Source: Pontibacter akesuensis (lineage in GTDB: Bacteria > Bacteroidota > Bacteroidia > Cytophagales > Hymenobacteraceae). From it: a stretch of 64,000 nucleotides of DNA. Below the pieces are notes generated by a model. That model worked only from the letters and a program-made list of their open reading frames with translations, did not search any database and was not told where the DNA came from. Within the stretch, counting starts at the first letter, position 1, and each line of letters starts with the position of its first letter. Positions 36,093-45,100 of the stretch are shown piece by piece. Made by a program: the position numbers and the translations under genes. The DNA lies in assembly GCF_001611675.1 (NCBI RefSeq), contig NZ_CP014766.1, positions 868,001-932,000 on the forward strand. Reading direction: 5' to 3'.

Positions 36093-37325
36093 TTAGAAGA
36101 TTTGGTTGATGAGGGACTTTTGCAGTTTTAAAGCATTGAAGTTATATGCTGCAATATCATTTTGAGTCTGTTCTACTTTCTTCAATTGCTGTACAATCTC
36201 ATTTTGCTTTATTATTGGCACTACTGGAATTGGAACGCTCTTGATAGTTTCAGTATTAATATTGTAGTTACCAGCTGATGAAGTAGCATTTCTTTTGAAG
36301 TACTTCCTTATTGTTACAGATTGAAGGTATCTTAAAATGAATTCAGGATTATAGAGTTCTGAATTAACTGAAATCTTTATCAGATATGAAGCGAAGGCAT
36401 GTCCATTATCTATATCATAAAGTGCGCTTCTGCCTGTATATTCAGGATTCCCGTTAGTCCTCACAATAACTATATCACCAAAATTCAACCTACAGCTTTG
36501 GTACTCTTTTTCATCTAATGACACATGGCTTATTGAGTCCAAGGAAAGTTTTCCATTTATTACTTGAGGAATCCCTATCACCTCATAACCTATACCTTGA
36601 GTATTTCCCTTCTTTGATGTGCCATATCTTATATCAGTTAGTACTGACCCTAACTTTGTAAATTTTATACTAGAGTTAACATTCTCTTTTAACAAAGAAT
36701 TGAAAACCAATGGAGCATTTCCATCCATATGTAAGTATAAAAGCTCACGGTATGAAATGTAATAGTTGTTACAAATGTTATAGGTTCTAATCCCCTCATT
36801 CGCTGCTTCATCCCCAGACCAAAGCAATTCAGCTATTTGCTCTTGCTGGTCAATAGGTGGAAGTTGAAATTCATAATCCGCGAAATCAGCAAATTTTGCT
36901 CTTGGAGAAAGTGAACCAGCTGAGTTTTTAACTGCAAGTTCAAAGAATTTGTCGTTCTGAATCAGAAAAGGCAGAAGCTCTGGCAGTAAACCTTTCTTAG
37001 CCTCCAGTACTGTAATATCACCTGAGCATATACCATCAAAAGTAGCCAAGGCTGCCTTTTTCAGGTAGGCACGTCTCCGGCCAAAAAGCACCTGCCCCTT
37101 GCGGAACACTTTTGTAAAAGTGGTGCCGTCTGTAAGCATGCCCCAAGTCCTGATGTGCAGACTTTCAGGCTCCAGGTGCTCCAGTCCAATAATACGCTCT
37201 ATACCTTCAGCTACTGGGTCCTTCACCGTTTCACGTACTTCTCTTACTACATCCCCGAGCTTTACTTTAATCCAAGATGATTTATCTATCCCAAATGTTG
37301 TTTGTATTTCTTCAGCCAGCATCAT
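36093..37325 (-). CDS. hsdS: type I restriction specificity subunit S
   Basis: 410 residues with two target-recognition domains. The first (WIKVKLGDVVREVRETVK ... GQVLFGRRRAYLKK ... SGDITVLEAKKG ... FQLPPIDQQEQIAELL) ends in the conserved PxxxQxxIA helix. The second (FTKLGSVLTDIRYGTSKK ... YEVIGIPQVINGKL ... IPVVPIIKQNEIVQQLKK) ends in the matching QxEIVxxL helix. This is the normal HsdS layout. The start overlaps the hsdM stop (ATGA, 37322-37325). The 3' half of the gene (second recognition domain, about 36100-36780) is clearly more AT-rich than the 5' half, which suggests exchange of that domain. Confidence 0.92.
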   Translation of the reverse strand: MMLAEEIQTTFGIDKSSWIKVKLGDVVREVRETVKDPVAEGIERIIGLEHLEPESLHIRTWGMLTDGTTFTKVFRKGQVLFGRRRAYLKKAALATFDGICSGDITVLEAKKGLLPELLPFLIQNDKFFELAVKNSAGSLSPRAKFADFADYEFQLPPIDQQEQIAELLWSGDEAANEGIRTYNICNNYYISYRELLYLHMDGNAPLVFNSLLKENVNSSIKFTKLGSVLTDIRYGTSKKGNTQGIGYEVIGIPQVINGKLSLDSISHVSLDEKEYQSCRLNFGDIVIVRTNGNPEYTGRSALYDIDNGHAFASYLIKISVNSELYNPEFILRYLQSVTIRKYFKRNATSSAGNYNINTETIKSVPIPVVPIIKQNEIVQQLKKVEQTQNDIAAYNFNALKLQKSLINQIF

Positions 37326-38785
37326 CCCAGTATTTCAAATAATTCGTTCATAGATTGCTTTAGCTCCTTAGAGCTTTGCTCCCAGTTTTTCAGCGCCTGC
37401 TCTAAGGCTATACCTTCGTTGGCAGCGTCTTTCTCAGGCTCTACATACAGGTTAATAGCCAGCTTCCCGTTATTAGCCATTATTTCCTCTACATCAACTA
37501 CACGAGCTAATCCAGTACTGTCTTTATAGCCTTTGTAGGCATTGTAGATGGTTTGAATGTGTCGCTCTTCCAGGAAAGCAATATTCTTATCCTGCCTTAC
37601 TTCCTTCACCGCGTTAATGAACAGCACTTTGCCTTTCTGCTCTTCTGACTTGTTGTTCTTCGTCACCAGCAGGCAAGCCTCCATCGGAGAGTTGTAGAAC
37701 AGATTAGGCCCCAAACCAATCACGCACTCCACTACATCGCTTTCAATCATGGCACGGCGCATGGCAGCTTCGGAGTCACGGAAAAGTATCCCGTGCGGCC
37801 AAAGCGAAATGGAGCGGCCATTCTGCGGGTCCAGGCTTTTCTGGATGTGCTGCTGAAAGGCATAGTCGGCACAGCCCTGCGGCGGCGTACCCCAGATGTT
37901 ACGGCCATACAGGTCGCTTTCAAAGGCTTTGCGGTCCCAGGCCTTGATAGAGTATGGCGGGTTGGCCAGTATCACGTTGAACTTCTTCAACTCATCATTT
38001 TCCAGCAGACCCGGCTCGCTCAGTGTATCGCCCCGTACAATCTGGAACTCCTCAATGCCGTGCATAAACATGTTCATGCGGGCAATGGCCGAGGTAATCA
38101 GGTTAATTTCCTGTCCATACAGCTTCAGTGAGCGATATTCTTGCCCGTTGGCCTTTAGCTGCAGCGCACAATTCAGCAGCAAACCGCCAGAGCCGCAGGT
38201 AGGGTCGTACACGCTCTCGCCTGGCTGTGGGTCCATCATCAGTGTCATCAGGCGCACCACTGTACGGTTGGTATAAAACTCGGCTGCCGTGTGGCCGCTG
38301 TCGTCGGCAAACTGTTTGATGAGGTATTCGTAGCCGTTGCCCAATTGGTCGTCAGGCACGTTCTGCATGTTCAGCTTGTGCTGCGAGTAATGCTCTATCA
38401 GGTTGGTCAGCGTCTCGTCGCTCAGGCGGTCCTTGTTCGTCCAGCTGGCATCCCCGAATATCCCGAACAAGGTTTCCGGGTTCGCTTTCTCAATGGCACG
38501 CATCGCCTCCTGCAGGGCCATACCTACGTTCACCGTCACCTCCCGCACATCGTTCCAGTGCGCACCCTCCGGTATCTGGAAGCGGTGGTTCTCTTCAAAG
38601 GCGGCATACTCTAAATCGCCGTCGCTTTCTGCTAGCGCCAGGGCATACTCCTCGTCGTACACATCCGAAATGCGTTTAAAGAAAAGTAGCGGAAAAATGT
38701 ACTGCTTGTAATCGCCAGCATCTATATGGCCTCGCAGGTAGGTGGCGGCTCCCCAGAGGTATTTTTCTAATTGTTGTTGGGTCAT
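37322..38785 (-). CDS. hsdM: type I DNA methyltransferase subunit M (second copy, coupled to hsdS)
   Basis: 487 residues from the ATG at 38785 (MTQQQLEKYLWGAATYLRGH); the frame is open to 38872 but that part overlaps the DUF262 gene. An N-terminal HsdM helical domain (YIFPLLFFKRISDVYDEEY) precedes an adenine-N6 methyltransferase domain with SAM motif DPTCGSGG and catalytic NPPYSIKAW. It makes m6A with HsdS. The start lies 1 bp after the DUF262 stop and the stop overlaps hsdS. It is clearly related to the other HsdM at 40690 but not a recent duplicate: the motifs differ (DPACGTGG/NPPF there). Confidence 0.92.
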   Translation of the reverse strand: MTQQQLEKYLWGAATYLRGHIDAGDYKQYIFPLLFFKRISDVYDEEYALALAESDGDLEYAAFEENHRFQIPEGAHWNDVREVTVNVGMALQEAMRAIEKANPETLFGIFGDASWTNKDRLSDETLTNLIEHYSQHKLNMQNVPDDQLGNGYEYLIKQFADDSGHTAAEFYTNRTVVRLMTLMMDPQPGESVYDPTCGSGGLLLNCALQLKANGQEYRSLKLYGQEINLITSAIARMNMFMHGIEEFQIVRGDTLSEPGLLENDELKKFNVILANPPYSIKAWDRKAFESDLYGRNIWGTPPQGCADYAFQQHIQKSLDPQNGRSISLWPHGILFRDSEAAMRRAMIESDVVECVIGLGPNLFYNSPMEACLLVTKNNKSEEQKGKVLFINAVKEVRQDKNIAFLEERHIQTIYNAYKGYKDSTGLARVVDVEEIMANNGKLAINLYVEPEKDAANEGIALEQALKNWEQSSKELKQSMNELFEILG

Positions 38786-38786
38786 G

Positions 38787-40679
38787 TTATACCAGGGCTT
38801 CTTCAGCCTCATTGTCGACCGGCTGCTTTTCAACAGCTTTATAAATGTCAGAAGGAACAATGTCTCTTCCATTCGTTAATTGCAGTGCTGCTTCATACAC
38901 CAGTTTTGCTCTCTTCTCAATAAATCGTGTGTAGTCCAGCATTACTTTTTCCTTCTTCTGCTCTTCTGAAAGGCCCTCATAGCCGCCATTGGCTAATTCA
39001 TCAATCGGAATCAGATGGCTTTTTAGTCTATTCTGCACAATATCTTCGTCAGTCCAGGCATACCGCTCTTTCAAATACTTTAGAGGTTCCTTATTACTAA
39101 TATTTAGGTTAGTTTTATCAGTTATAAGTGCGCAATTCAAAGCAATGTAGCTGTTTTCCATACCTGCCTCCTGGAGCAGGTTGTCTGGAAACACATGGTG
39201 GTAATGGCGCTTGCCCTCTAAAAGCTGATCTCTTGTAAGCTTGGTACCGTCAGCAAAGTCGTAAGCTCCTAGTTTCGAGAAAACGGCCATTATGGCGCGA
39301 GCCCGAATGTTTTCACGTTTGGGCCATCCTATTCTGATCAATTCTTCTGGGGTAGAAATTGGATGATGTGTTTTATTGAAGATTGGCACATCAGCTTCTG
39401 TAAATAAAGTACCATCTTCTTTTGTTACCCCATTAACTATCTTCTTCAATGCCATATAATCAGTAAAGGCACTGCTAGCAGCAGCGTTTTCATACCTGTC
39501 GGTAAAGAAGCCGGACCACATGTATTTTTTAAGCAACACATGCGTATTACCATGTGCATCCAGACATTGGGGTGCCTGCACATAAAGCGCTGCAATAACA
39601 GCAAGTACTGCATTTGTTGGCAAACGAGCACGGTCATAAATGCCTTCCTGTTCCATAAAGGATGCCATTTGTGCGAGGCCCGTAGTCATTTTGTCCCAGT
39701 TCTCTACCATTACCCCTTTGTCCATATCCCACATTCCTCTGTTGTTTGGTAACCTGTCCTGAATCAAGGAAGATGTAGCTAACACTAGGAAAGGAATATC
39801 AAAATAGTGTGTGATGCGAGGGTACTTTGCTTTAAGTGCTTTTTCAAGATCATCAAGTGACTCCCCTTTCACACTTTCAATCTCAGCACGGATAATATCA
39901 TATTGTGATAAAGGCTTACTATTTGTATTCATGTTAATGAACACTTGTAGCGCTGTATCTTTGGTAGTACTTGAGAGAAGCGCCAGGTATGGCAGGTTGT
40001 AATGCGCAATCGTTTCTCTCACGTCTCTGATCAGGCTAATGATTGCATTCTTTTTTTCCATCCACCCCTCTAGCTTCTCTTCATAGTCCTCCTCTGCAGC
40101 TTTCGGCTTAGCAAATTTTAATGCTTCGGTTACCCAATTCTCGTAATAGGAAGCTTTATCTCCTGGCATGAACAAGTCAATAGGCAGTAAGCCACGGTGT
40201 AAAGTATCAACGGCACTGTCAGCCCATAAAGGCATTTTTTGGCCGTCCTTTTTATTCCACCTTCCCTGACAATGTACAGTCACAACTCTCTCTTCAGGTT
40301 TCTCTCTGCTACTATCTAGGTCCGATACGTACAGAAAGTACTTCTCCCATTCATAGTTGTTGTGCAGCGCTCTCCAAAGTGCAGTAAGTCGTTGTTGACC
40401 ATCCAGCAAATGTTCCGTTACTCTACTGCCAGTCTTTTCCGGTGCAGTAGCAAGATAGCGGGAAACAAAAGGCTCCGTGCTCCCTACCTCAAGAATCAAA
40501 GTTACTCCCAGCGGTAGGTTATGAATAACTGTATTCAGGAGGCTTGTGATTTTATTTTTATCCCAAGCCTGGTGTCGCTGAAATCTGGGCAGCTTGATTT
40601 CACTATTTTCTATTTTCTGAAACCACACCGAGATACTACGATCCTGTGCACTGCTTGAGGGTAATTTGTCTGCTCTCAT
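38787..40679 (-). CDS. DUF262-DUF1524 (GmrSD-like) nuclease within the type I operon
   Basis: 630 residues. The N-terminal DUF262 (ParB/Srx-like) domain has the hallmark HLLDGQQRLTALWRAL, preceded by LPRFQRHQAWDKNKITSLLN. The C-terminal region has an HNH/DUF1524 pattern (RHYHHVFPDNLL, then ALNCALITDKTNLNISNK). The same two parts make GmrSD-type IV restriction enzymes, which cut modified DNA using NTP. Here it lies between two hsdM genes with 1-10 bp gaps, so it is translated with the type I enzyme. It could give the locus activity against phages with modified bases, complementary to the type I enzyme; that role is inferred. Confidence 0.85.
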   Translation of the reverse strand: MRADKLPSSSAQDRSISVWFQKIENSEIKLPRFQRHQAWDKNKITSLLNTVIHNLPLGVTLILEVGSTEPFVSRYLATAPEKTGSRVTEHLLDGQQRLTALWRALHNNYEWEKYFLYVSDLDSSREKPEERVVTVHCQGRWNKKDGQKMPLWADSAVDTLHRGLLPIDLFMPGDKASYYENWVTEALKFAKPKAAEEDYEEKLEGWMEKKNAIISLIRDVRETIAHYNLPYLALLSSTTKDTALQVFINMNTNSKPLSQYDIIRAEIESVKGESLDDLEKALKAKYPRITHYFDIPFLVLATSSLIQDRLPNNRGMWDMDKGVMVENWDKMTTGLAQMASFMEQEGIYDRARLPTNAVLAVIAALYVQAPQCLDAHGNTHVLLKKYMWSGFFTDRYENAAASSAFTDYMALKKIVNGVTKEDGTLFTEADVPIFNKTHHPISTPEELIRIGWPKRENIRARAIMAVFSKLGAYDFADGTKLTRDQLLEGKRHYHHVFPDNLLQEAGMENSYIALNCALITDKTNLNISNKEPLKYLKERYAWTDEDIVQNRLKSHLIPIDELANGGYEGLSEEQKKEKVMLDYTRFIEKRAKLVYEAALQLTNGRDIVPSDIYKAVEKQPVDNEAEEALV

Positions 40680-40689
40680 TGCTTAAATA

Positions 40690-42195
40690 TTAGGAGATAA
40701 AGCGGTTTAATATTCTCTTAAACTTTTCTTCTGCATCAAGACACTCATTCCAAGCAGCTTTTAGGTCTGCTAATGCTTCCTCAACTGTAGGCAAGTTGTG
40801 CTCTACTGTCTTTTCGATGTAAAGCGGGATGTTCAAATTATAGCCGTTTTCGGCAATCTCCTCCAGCGTGGCCACCTTTACATAGTTCTGCAAATTTTTG
40901 AAGTCAGAGTACCACGAAAAGATTTGGTTCACATGCTCAGGTTCCAGGTAATTCTGCGCACGACCGACACGCATCTGCTCAGACGCATCAATAAAAAGCA
41001 CCTGCTTTTGCTTGCCTTCCTCTTTCTGACTTCTGAACACCATGATACAGGCCGCAAGCCCTGTGCCGTAGAAGATGTTTGGTGCCAGACCAATTACAGC
41101 CTCCAGCAGGTCCATCTCCAGCAGGGCCTGACGAATCTTACCTTCTGCCCCTTTGCGGAACAAGGCACCGTGCGGCAGCACGACCGCCATACGTCCGGTC
41201 TCAGGCTTCATGGACTTGATCATGTGCTGCACCCAAGCCATATCACCATTTCCTTCAGGTGGCACACCGGCTATGTTGCGGCCATAGGGGTCGTTTACCC
41301 AGTTCTCTGCCCCCCATCCTTTCAGCGAGAAAGGCGGGTTGGCTATAACGCAGTCAAAGGACTTCAGCTGGTCGCCTTCAAAAAAGGCAGGGTTGCGAAG
41401 GGTGTCGCCTCGCGAAATTTGAAAGTCCTCGATGCCATGTAGGAACATATTCATGCGGGCAATGGAAGAGGATGTCAGGTTTTTCTCCTGTCCATAAAGC
41501 TTCAGCGTTCTGTAATCTTCATTGTTCTCCTTCAGGTGGTTAATAGACTCCAGCAGCATACCGCCCGTACCGCAGGCCGGGTCATAAATACTCTCTCCCT
41601 CGTGCGCGTCGATAATAAGCCCCATCAGGTGCACCACCGAACGCGGGGTATAAAATTCTCCGGCTTTCTTGTTGGTAAGGTCAGCAAAATGCTTGATGAG
41701 GTACTCATACGCCTGGCCTAGCATGTCCGGGTCCACGTTGGAGTTCGCCAAGTTGTACTGCGAGAAATGCTCTACCAGGTTAATGAGCAAGTGGTCAGAA
41801 AGCATGTTCTTGTTACTCCACTGTGCATCCCCAAAGATACCGTACAGAAACTCTTGGTTCGCTTGCTCTATGCCCCTAAAGGCTTTCTCCAGTGCGAGGC
41901 CCACGTTCACCGTCGTCTCCCGCACATCCTGCCAATGGCACGCCTCCGGTATTTCAAAACGGTGGAACTCTGGCAATGAAGCATACTCCTCATCACCATC
42001 TGATTCAGCCAATGCCAGCTGGTACTCCTCGTCATACACATCAGAGATGCGCTTAAAGAACAACATCGGGAAGATATATGCCTTAAAGTCCGAAGCTCCA
42101 ACGGGCCCCTTCAGTATCCAGGCAGCTTTAGCCAGGTACTGCTCCAGTTGGGACAGGGTGATCTTATCTTTTGGTAATTGTAAATCTAACTGCAC
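40690..42195 (-). CDS. hsdM: type I DNA methyltransferase subunit M (first copy)
   Basis: 501 residues. The helical N-terminal domain (LSQLEQYLAKAAWILKG, YIFPMLFFKRISDVYDEEY) is followed by the methyltransferase fold: YLIKHFADLTNKKAGEFYTP, SAM-binding DPACGTGGML and catalytic NPPFSLKGWG. All motifs of an active m6A methyltransferase are intact. It is the first gene of the type I block and is followed 10 bp later by the DUF262 nuclease. A second HsdM lies two genes on, yet only one HsdS and one HsdR are present, so both M subunits may share them, or this copy may methylate with a different partner. Confidence 0.92.
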   Translation of the reverse strand: MQLDLQLPKDKITLSQLEQYLAKAAWILKGPVGASDFKAYIFPMLFFKRISDVYDEEYQLALAESDGDEEYASLPEFHRFEIPEACHWQDVRETTVNVGLALEKAFRGIEQANQEFLYGIFGDAQWSNKNMLSDHLLINLVEHFSQYNLANSNVDPDMLGQAYEYLIKHFADLTNKKAGEFYTPRSVVHLMGLIIDAHEGESIYDPACGTGGMLLESINHLKENNEDYRTLKLYGQEKNLTSSSIARMNMFLHGIEDFQISRGDTLRNPAFFEGDQLKSFDCVIANPPFSLKGWGAENWVNDPYGRNIAGVPPEGNGDMAWVQHMIKSMKPETGRMAVVLPHGALFRKGAEGKIRQALLEMDLLEAVIGLAPNIFYGTGLAACIMVFRSQKEEGKQKQVLFIDASEQMRVGRAQNYLEPEHVNQIFSWYSDFKNLQNYVKVATLEEIAENGYNLNIPLYIEKTVEHNLPTVEEALADLKAAWNECLDAEEKFKRILNRFIS

Positions 42196-42312
42196 TCAAT
42201 GCTTGCTTTAAGAATGGGTAATTATAAAGTGTACTAGAGGTTTACACAGGTAATATTTGCTTCAATATCAAAATATAAATTTCCGAAGCAATTACAAATT
42301 AAAATAAACCAT

Positions 42313-43344
42313 TCATTTACAGTTGAATTGGGTCAGAAGCCTGTTATTGTTAATTCCGTAAACTTCTTTGGCTATGTTTATATAAGCAGCATAACCTCTG
42401 AGTATGTGCTGTAACAAATTGTAATTATGCCCTAACAGATTGAATTTATAATTGATGAAAGAGTCAGAATCTTTAACTTTGCCTTTATCATTTATAATAT
42501 TGAATCCTATTCCGGATTCTATCCAGAAGTAATTTGTTATAATCCGTCTATCATGTATGCTAAAACCTTCTGTTTTAAGTTTATATAAAAGATTTCTATC
42601 AAATCGTACGATGGACAGGCTAAACTCTAATTCCGTTAGTTCTTCTTTTAAATAATTAACTAAACTCTGCTGTAGCGCCTGAAAGTTTGAAGTTTTAGAC
42701 TGTTCTTCAGTTATGATAGTAATATCTACTGGCACGTCAGTTTTCTTATTAGGCAGAAGGCTTTTAAGTAAAGGCTTTAAGTTATTATCAATTCGCTGCT
42801 GGCTCTTGTCTGAAAGTATATATCCATCTACAATCAGAACTGAATTGATGGGGTGCTTATAATCCCTTAACTTTTCCCAAGAATCAAAACGCAACATATC
42901 AGGCGTAGTTCTATTGGAAGTGATGCAACGGCTAGTATCTTCTCTGTCTGAAAAGAACGGCTTCCACTTGTAAGCCATATTTTCACCACTGATGTAACTG
43001 TAACCGAAAGCCTCCTCTAGTGTACTACAATCCTTATTATCAAAATCTACTAGACCCAGCTTAAAGCAACTGCCTTCGTGATAATAAGCAGGATGTTTTA
43101 GCTTTTGCTCAAAATCCTGCTCCAGTAGTACTTTAGGCTGCTTCTCTATAATGAGTTCAAGCAAAGGATTTACTTTTGCTTGTTCGATTATTTCATCCAA
43201 AGAAGAGAAATTACTTACTAAGGTAAAGCCCGGATGTAGCTTGCGAATGAATTTTACAAAATCATCATAAACCGGCTTGTGCCGTTCTGATGAATTATAC
43301 CTAAAGAAACTTAGTAGGAATCCTTTGTCAACCAATAACTCCAT
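42313..43344 (-). CDS. unknown partner of the AAA ATPase, HDR-motif protein
   Basis: 343 residues, not recognised. It starts MELLVDKGFLLSFFRYNSSE and is translated 7 bp after the ATPase stop, so the pair form a two-gene unit. A beta-alpha pattern (SVLIVDGYILSD ... VDITIITEEQ ... LEFSLSIVRFD) leads to IHDRRIITNYFWIESGIGF. An HDRxIxTNY block followed by a glycine-rich turn recurs, as I remember, in small proteins paired with ATPases in Bacteroidota, and somewhat resembles phospholipase-D-like or other nuclease cores, but I cannot assign a fold. Given its context it is the likely effector or target-sensing half of an ATPase-effector defence pair. Confidence 0.6.
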   Translation of the reverse strand: MELLVDKGFLLSFFRYNSSERHKPVYDDFVKFIRKLHPGFTLVSNFSSLDEIIEQAKVNPLLELIIEKQPKVLLEQDFEQKLKHPAYYHEGSCFKLGLVDFDNKDCSTLEEAFGYSYISGENMAYKWKPFFSDREDTSRCITSNRTTPDMLRFDSWEKLRDYKHPINSVLIVDGYILSDKSQQRIDNNLKPLLKSLLPNKKTDVPVDITIITEEQSKTSNFQALQQSLVNYLKEELTELEFSLSIVRFDRNLLYKLKTEGFSIHDRRIITNYFWIESGIGFNIINDKGKVKDSDSFINYKFNLLGHNYNLLQHILRGYAAYINIAKEVYGINNNRLLTQFNCK

Positions 43345-43351
43345 TGTTGGA

Positions 43352-45100
43352 TTAGTTTAGGTTGTGCAGTTGTGCGTTTTTAAGGCGCATCAGTTCCATC
43401 TTCCAGTTGGTAGCTTCATCAATGAAGCCAGGCCCAAAATCGTTAGTTAAGCTACCATCTGAGTTGATATTGATTTTTGTTACAAATTTATCCGATTCAC
43501 TTGGCAGGTTGCCATCAAGGTAATAAATAACCGAATGTTCAGGCTTTACTTCTCTTGCGGCTGTTAGTACCTGCAACCTGCGAATCAGGTATTCGCTGTG
43601 GGTTTCGATGAGGAGCATTACTTCAAACGTTTTAGCTACGTCAATAAAAAAATCAGCCAGTAGGGATTGAAGTCTTGGGTGTAGATTAGACTCTGGCTCT
43701 TCAATTAATAGCAACGGCCCTCCTAATCTTATCATACTGTTGTTATCAATTTTATAGTCTTCCAGTGGCGCTTCTTTTAAATTAAAGAGGAAGTCTATTG
43801 GGGTGAGCATATGCTCAATTTTTTTGTCAAGCTTTGAGCAGACAGTCAAAAGAATAGGCAAAAATTGAGTTACACCGTAACCCATATCTATGAGGTCGAC
43901 TACCTCTCCACCTCTCTCAATAACTACCTCAGTAGCTATACCCTTAATTCTGGTGATAATTAACTTATCACCTATTCCGAACTTTCTAAGCCATTTATCA
44001 GCAAACTTCAAAGTGGGGTTTTTCTCTCGTTTGTCCTTTTTACTCCATATATTATCTATCTGTAGAAGCAACTCATTAAATGATGTCCCCTGTGATTGAT
44101 TAGAATACAGTCTTTGAGAATTTGCCCGAATGGACTCTAGGTAATGTATTCCTGTGGTTGCACTTTTAATTGAACTAGCAATTGCCTTTACCTTTGATTC
44201 TGCCTCTTCTTTTAATTCATAGATAGAGTTTTGCTCTATGATTTCAGAAACGGAGCTGTTTCCTAGTTGATCTTGAATCTTGAAATCAACATCTGTGTTT
44301 TTAAGCAGTAAAGCACACGTAATGTTGCTTAATCGACTAAAGAATTCAAAATCATCAAATATCTGATAAAAATTTTTGTACAGAACATGAACATCTGGGA
44401 AAAAGTAATCAGTAAACCTAACACAAAAGCTTTCCAGGATGATGTCGTCAATTTGTAGAGCTAGTTTTTTTGCTGTGTCAATATCGAGACTAGGAATTAA
44501 CTTAATAAGCTTTCTTGGAGAGACAACAGTGCTATTCATTCCTTCTAACCGGCCATATTCTTTTGAAGCTGCATCTTGATTAGGTGTAGGGGTAGAACTA
44601 CTAGAGCCACTTTCTTTCCGTTTTTCCAAAAGTATGCTTCTTTGGTACTTTAAGTTAAAGTACATTTTGATTCCACTACCATCATCGTCATGAGATACTT
44701 TTAATAGTAACTCATCCTCATTGTAATGGTCCTTAAGCACATCCTCCTTTGTAACAAAAAATTGTTCCCAGTACCCCCCCTCTAGATTCCCTGATCTTGA
44801 TGGCTTATAATCTATAATGAAAAGTTTTTTATCGTGCAGTTTTACACAAAATCTAATGAATTCAGAATCAGAGGTTCGTGATGTTGCCGTATGAAATGTT
44901 CCTAATTTATGGCCTTCTCCTGAAAACTTTAGATAAGACAGGTCTTCAGCATTGTTATTTAGAAGCTTTAACCCTTTGAAGATGCTACTCTTGCCAGAAC
45001 TGTTTGTGCCAGTAAAAACTGTTATTGGAGCAAAATCAAATAGAGTTGATTGTTTAAAAACCCTAAAGTTTGAAAATCCTATTCCTGTAATATGTGCCAT
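43352..45100 (-). CDS. AAA/OLD-like ABC-type ATPase
   Basis: 582 residues. The N-terminus is the RecF/OLD-like half ATPase: GIGFSNFRVFKQSTLFDF and Walker A GTNSSGKSSI (residues about 31-40). A long insert with coiled-coil character follows. The C-terminal half has Walker B LLLIEEPESNLHPRLQSLLA and the switch His in LIETHSEYLIRRL, as in AAA_15/AAA_21/DUF3696 proteins. ATPases of this kind pair with effectors in systems such as PARIS, Septu and Gabija. The next gene, 7 bp on, is the partner. It is the first gene of the island on this strand; its promoter must lie in 45101-45300. Confidence 0.85.
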   Translation of the reverse strand: MAHITGIGFSNFRVFKQSTLFDFAPITVFTGTNSSGKSSIFKGLKLLNNNAEDLSYLKFSGEGHKLGTFHTATSRTSDSEFIRFCVKLHDKKLFIIDYKPSRSGNLEGGYWEQFFVTKEDVLKDHYNEDELLLKVSHDDDGSGIKMYFNLKYQRSILLEKRKESGSSSSTPTPNQDAASKEYGRLEGMNSTVVSPRKLIKLIPSLDIDTAKKLALQIDDIILESFCVRFTDYFFPDVHVLYKNFYQIFDDFEFFSRLSNITCALLLKNTDVDFKIQDQLGNSSVSEIIEQNSIYELKEEAESKVKAIASSIKSATTGIHYLESIRANSQRLYSNQSQGTSFNELLLQIDNIWSKKDKREKNPTLKFADKWLRKFGIGDKLIITRIKGIATEVVIERGGEVVDLIDMGYGVTQFLPILLTVCSKLDKKIEHMLTPIDFLFNLKEAPLEDYKIDNNSMIRLGGPLLLIEEPESNLHPRLQSLLADFFIDVAKTFEVMLLIETHSEYLIRRLQVLTAAREVKPEHSVIYYLDGNLPSESDKFVTKININSDGSLTNDFGPGFIDEATNWKMELMRLKNAQLHNLN

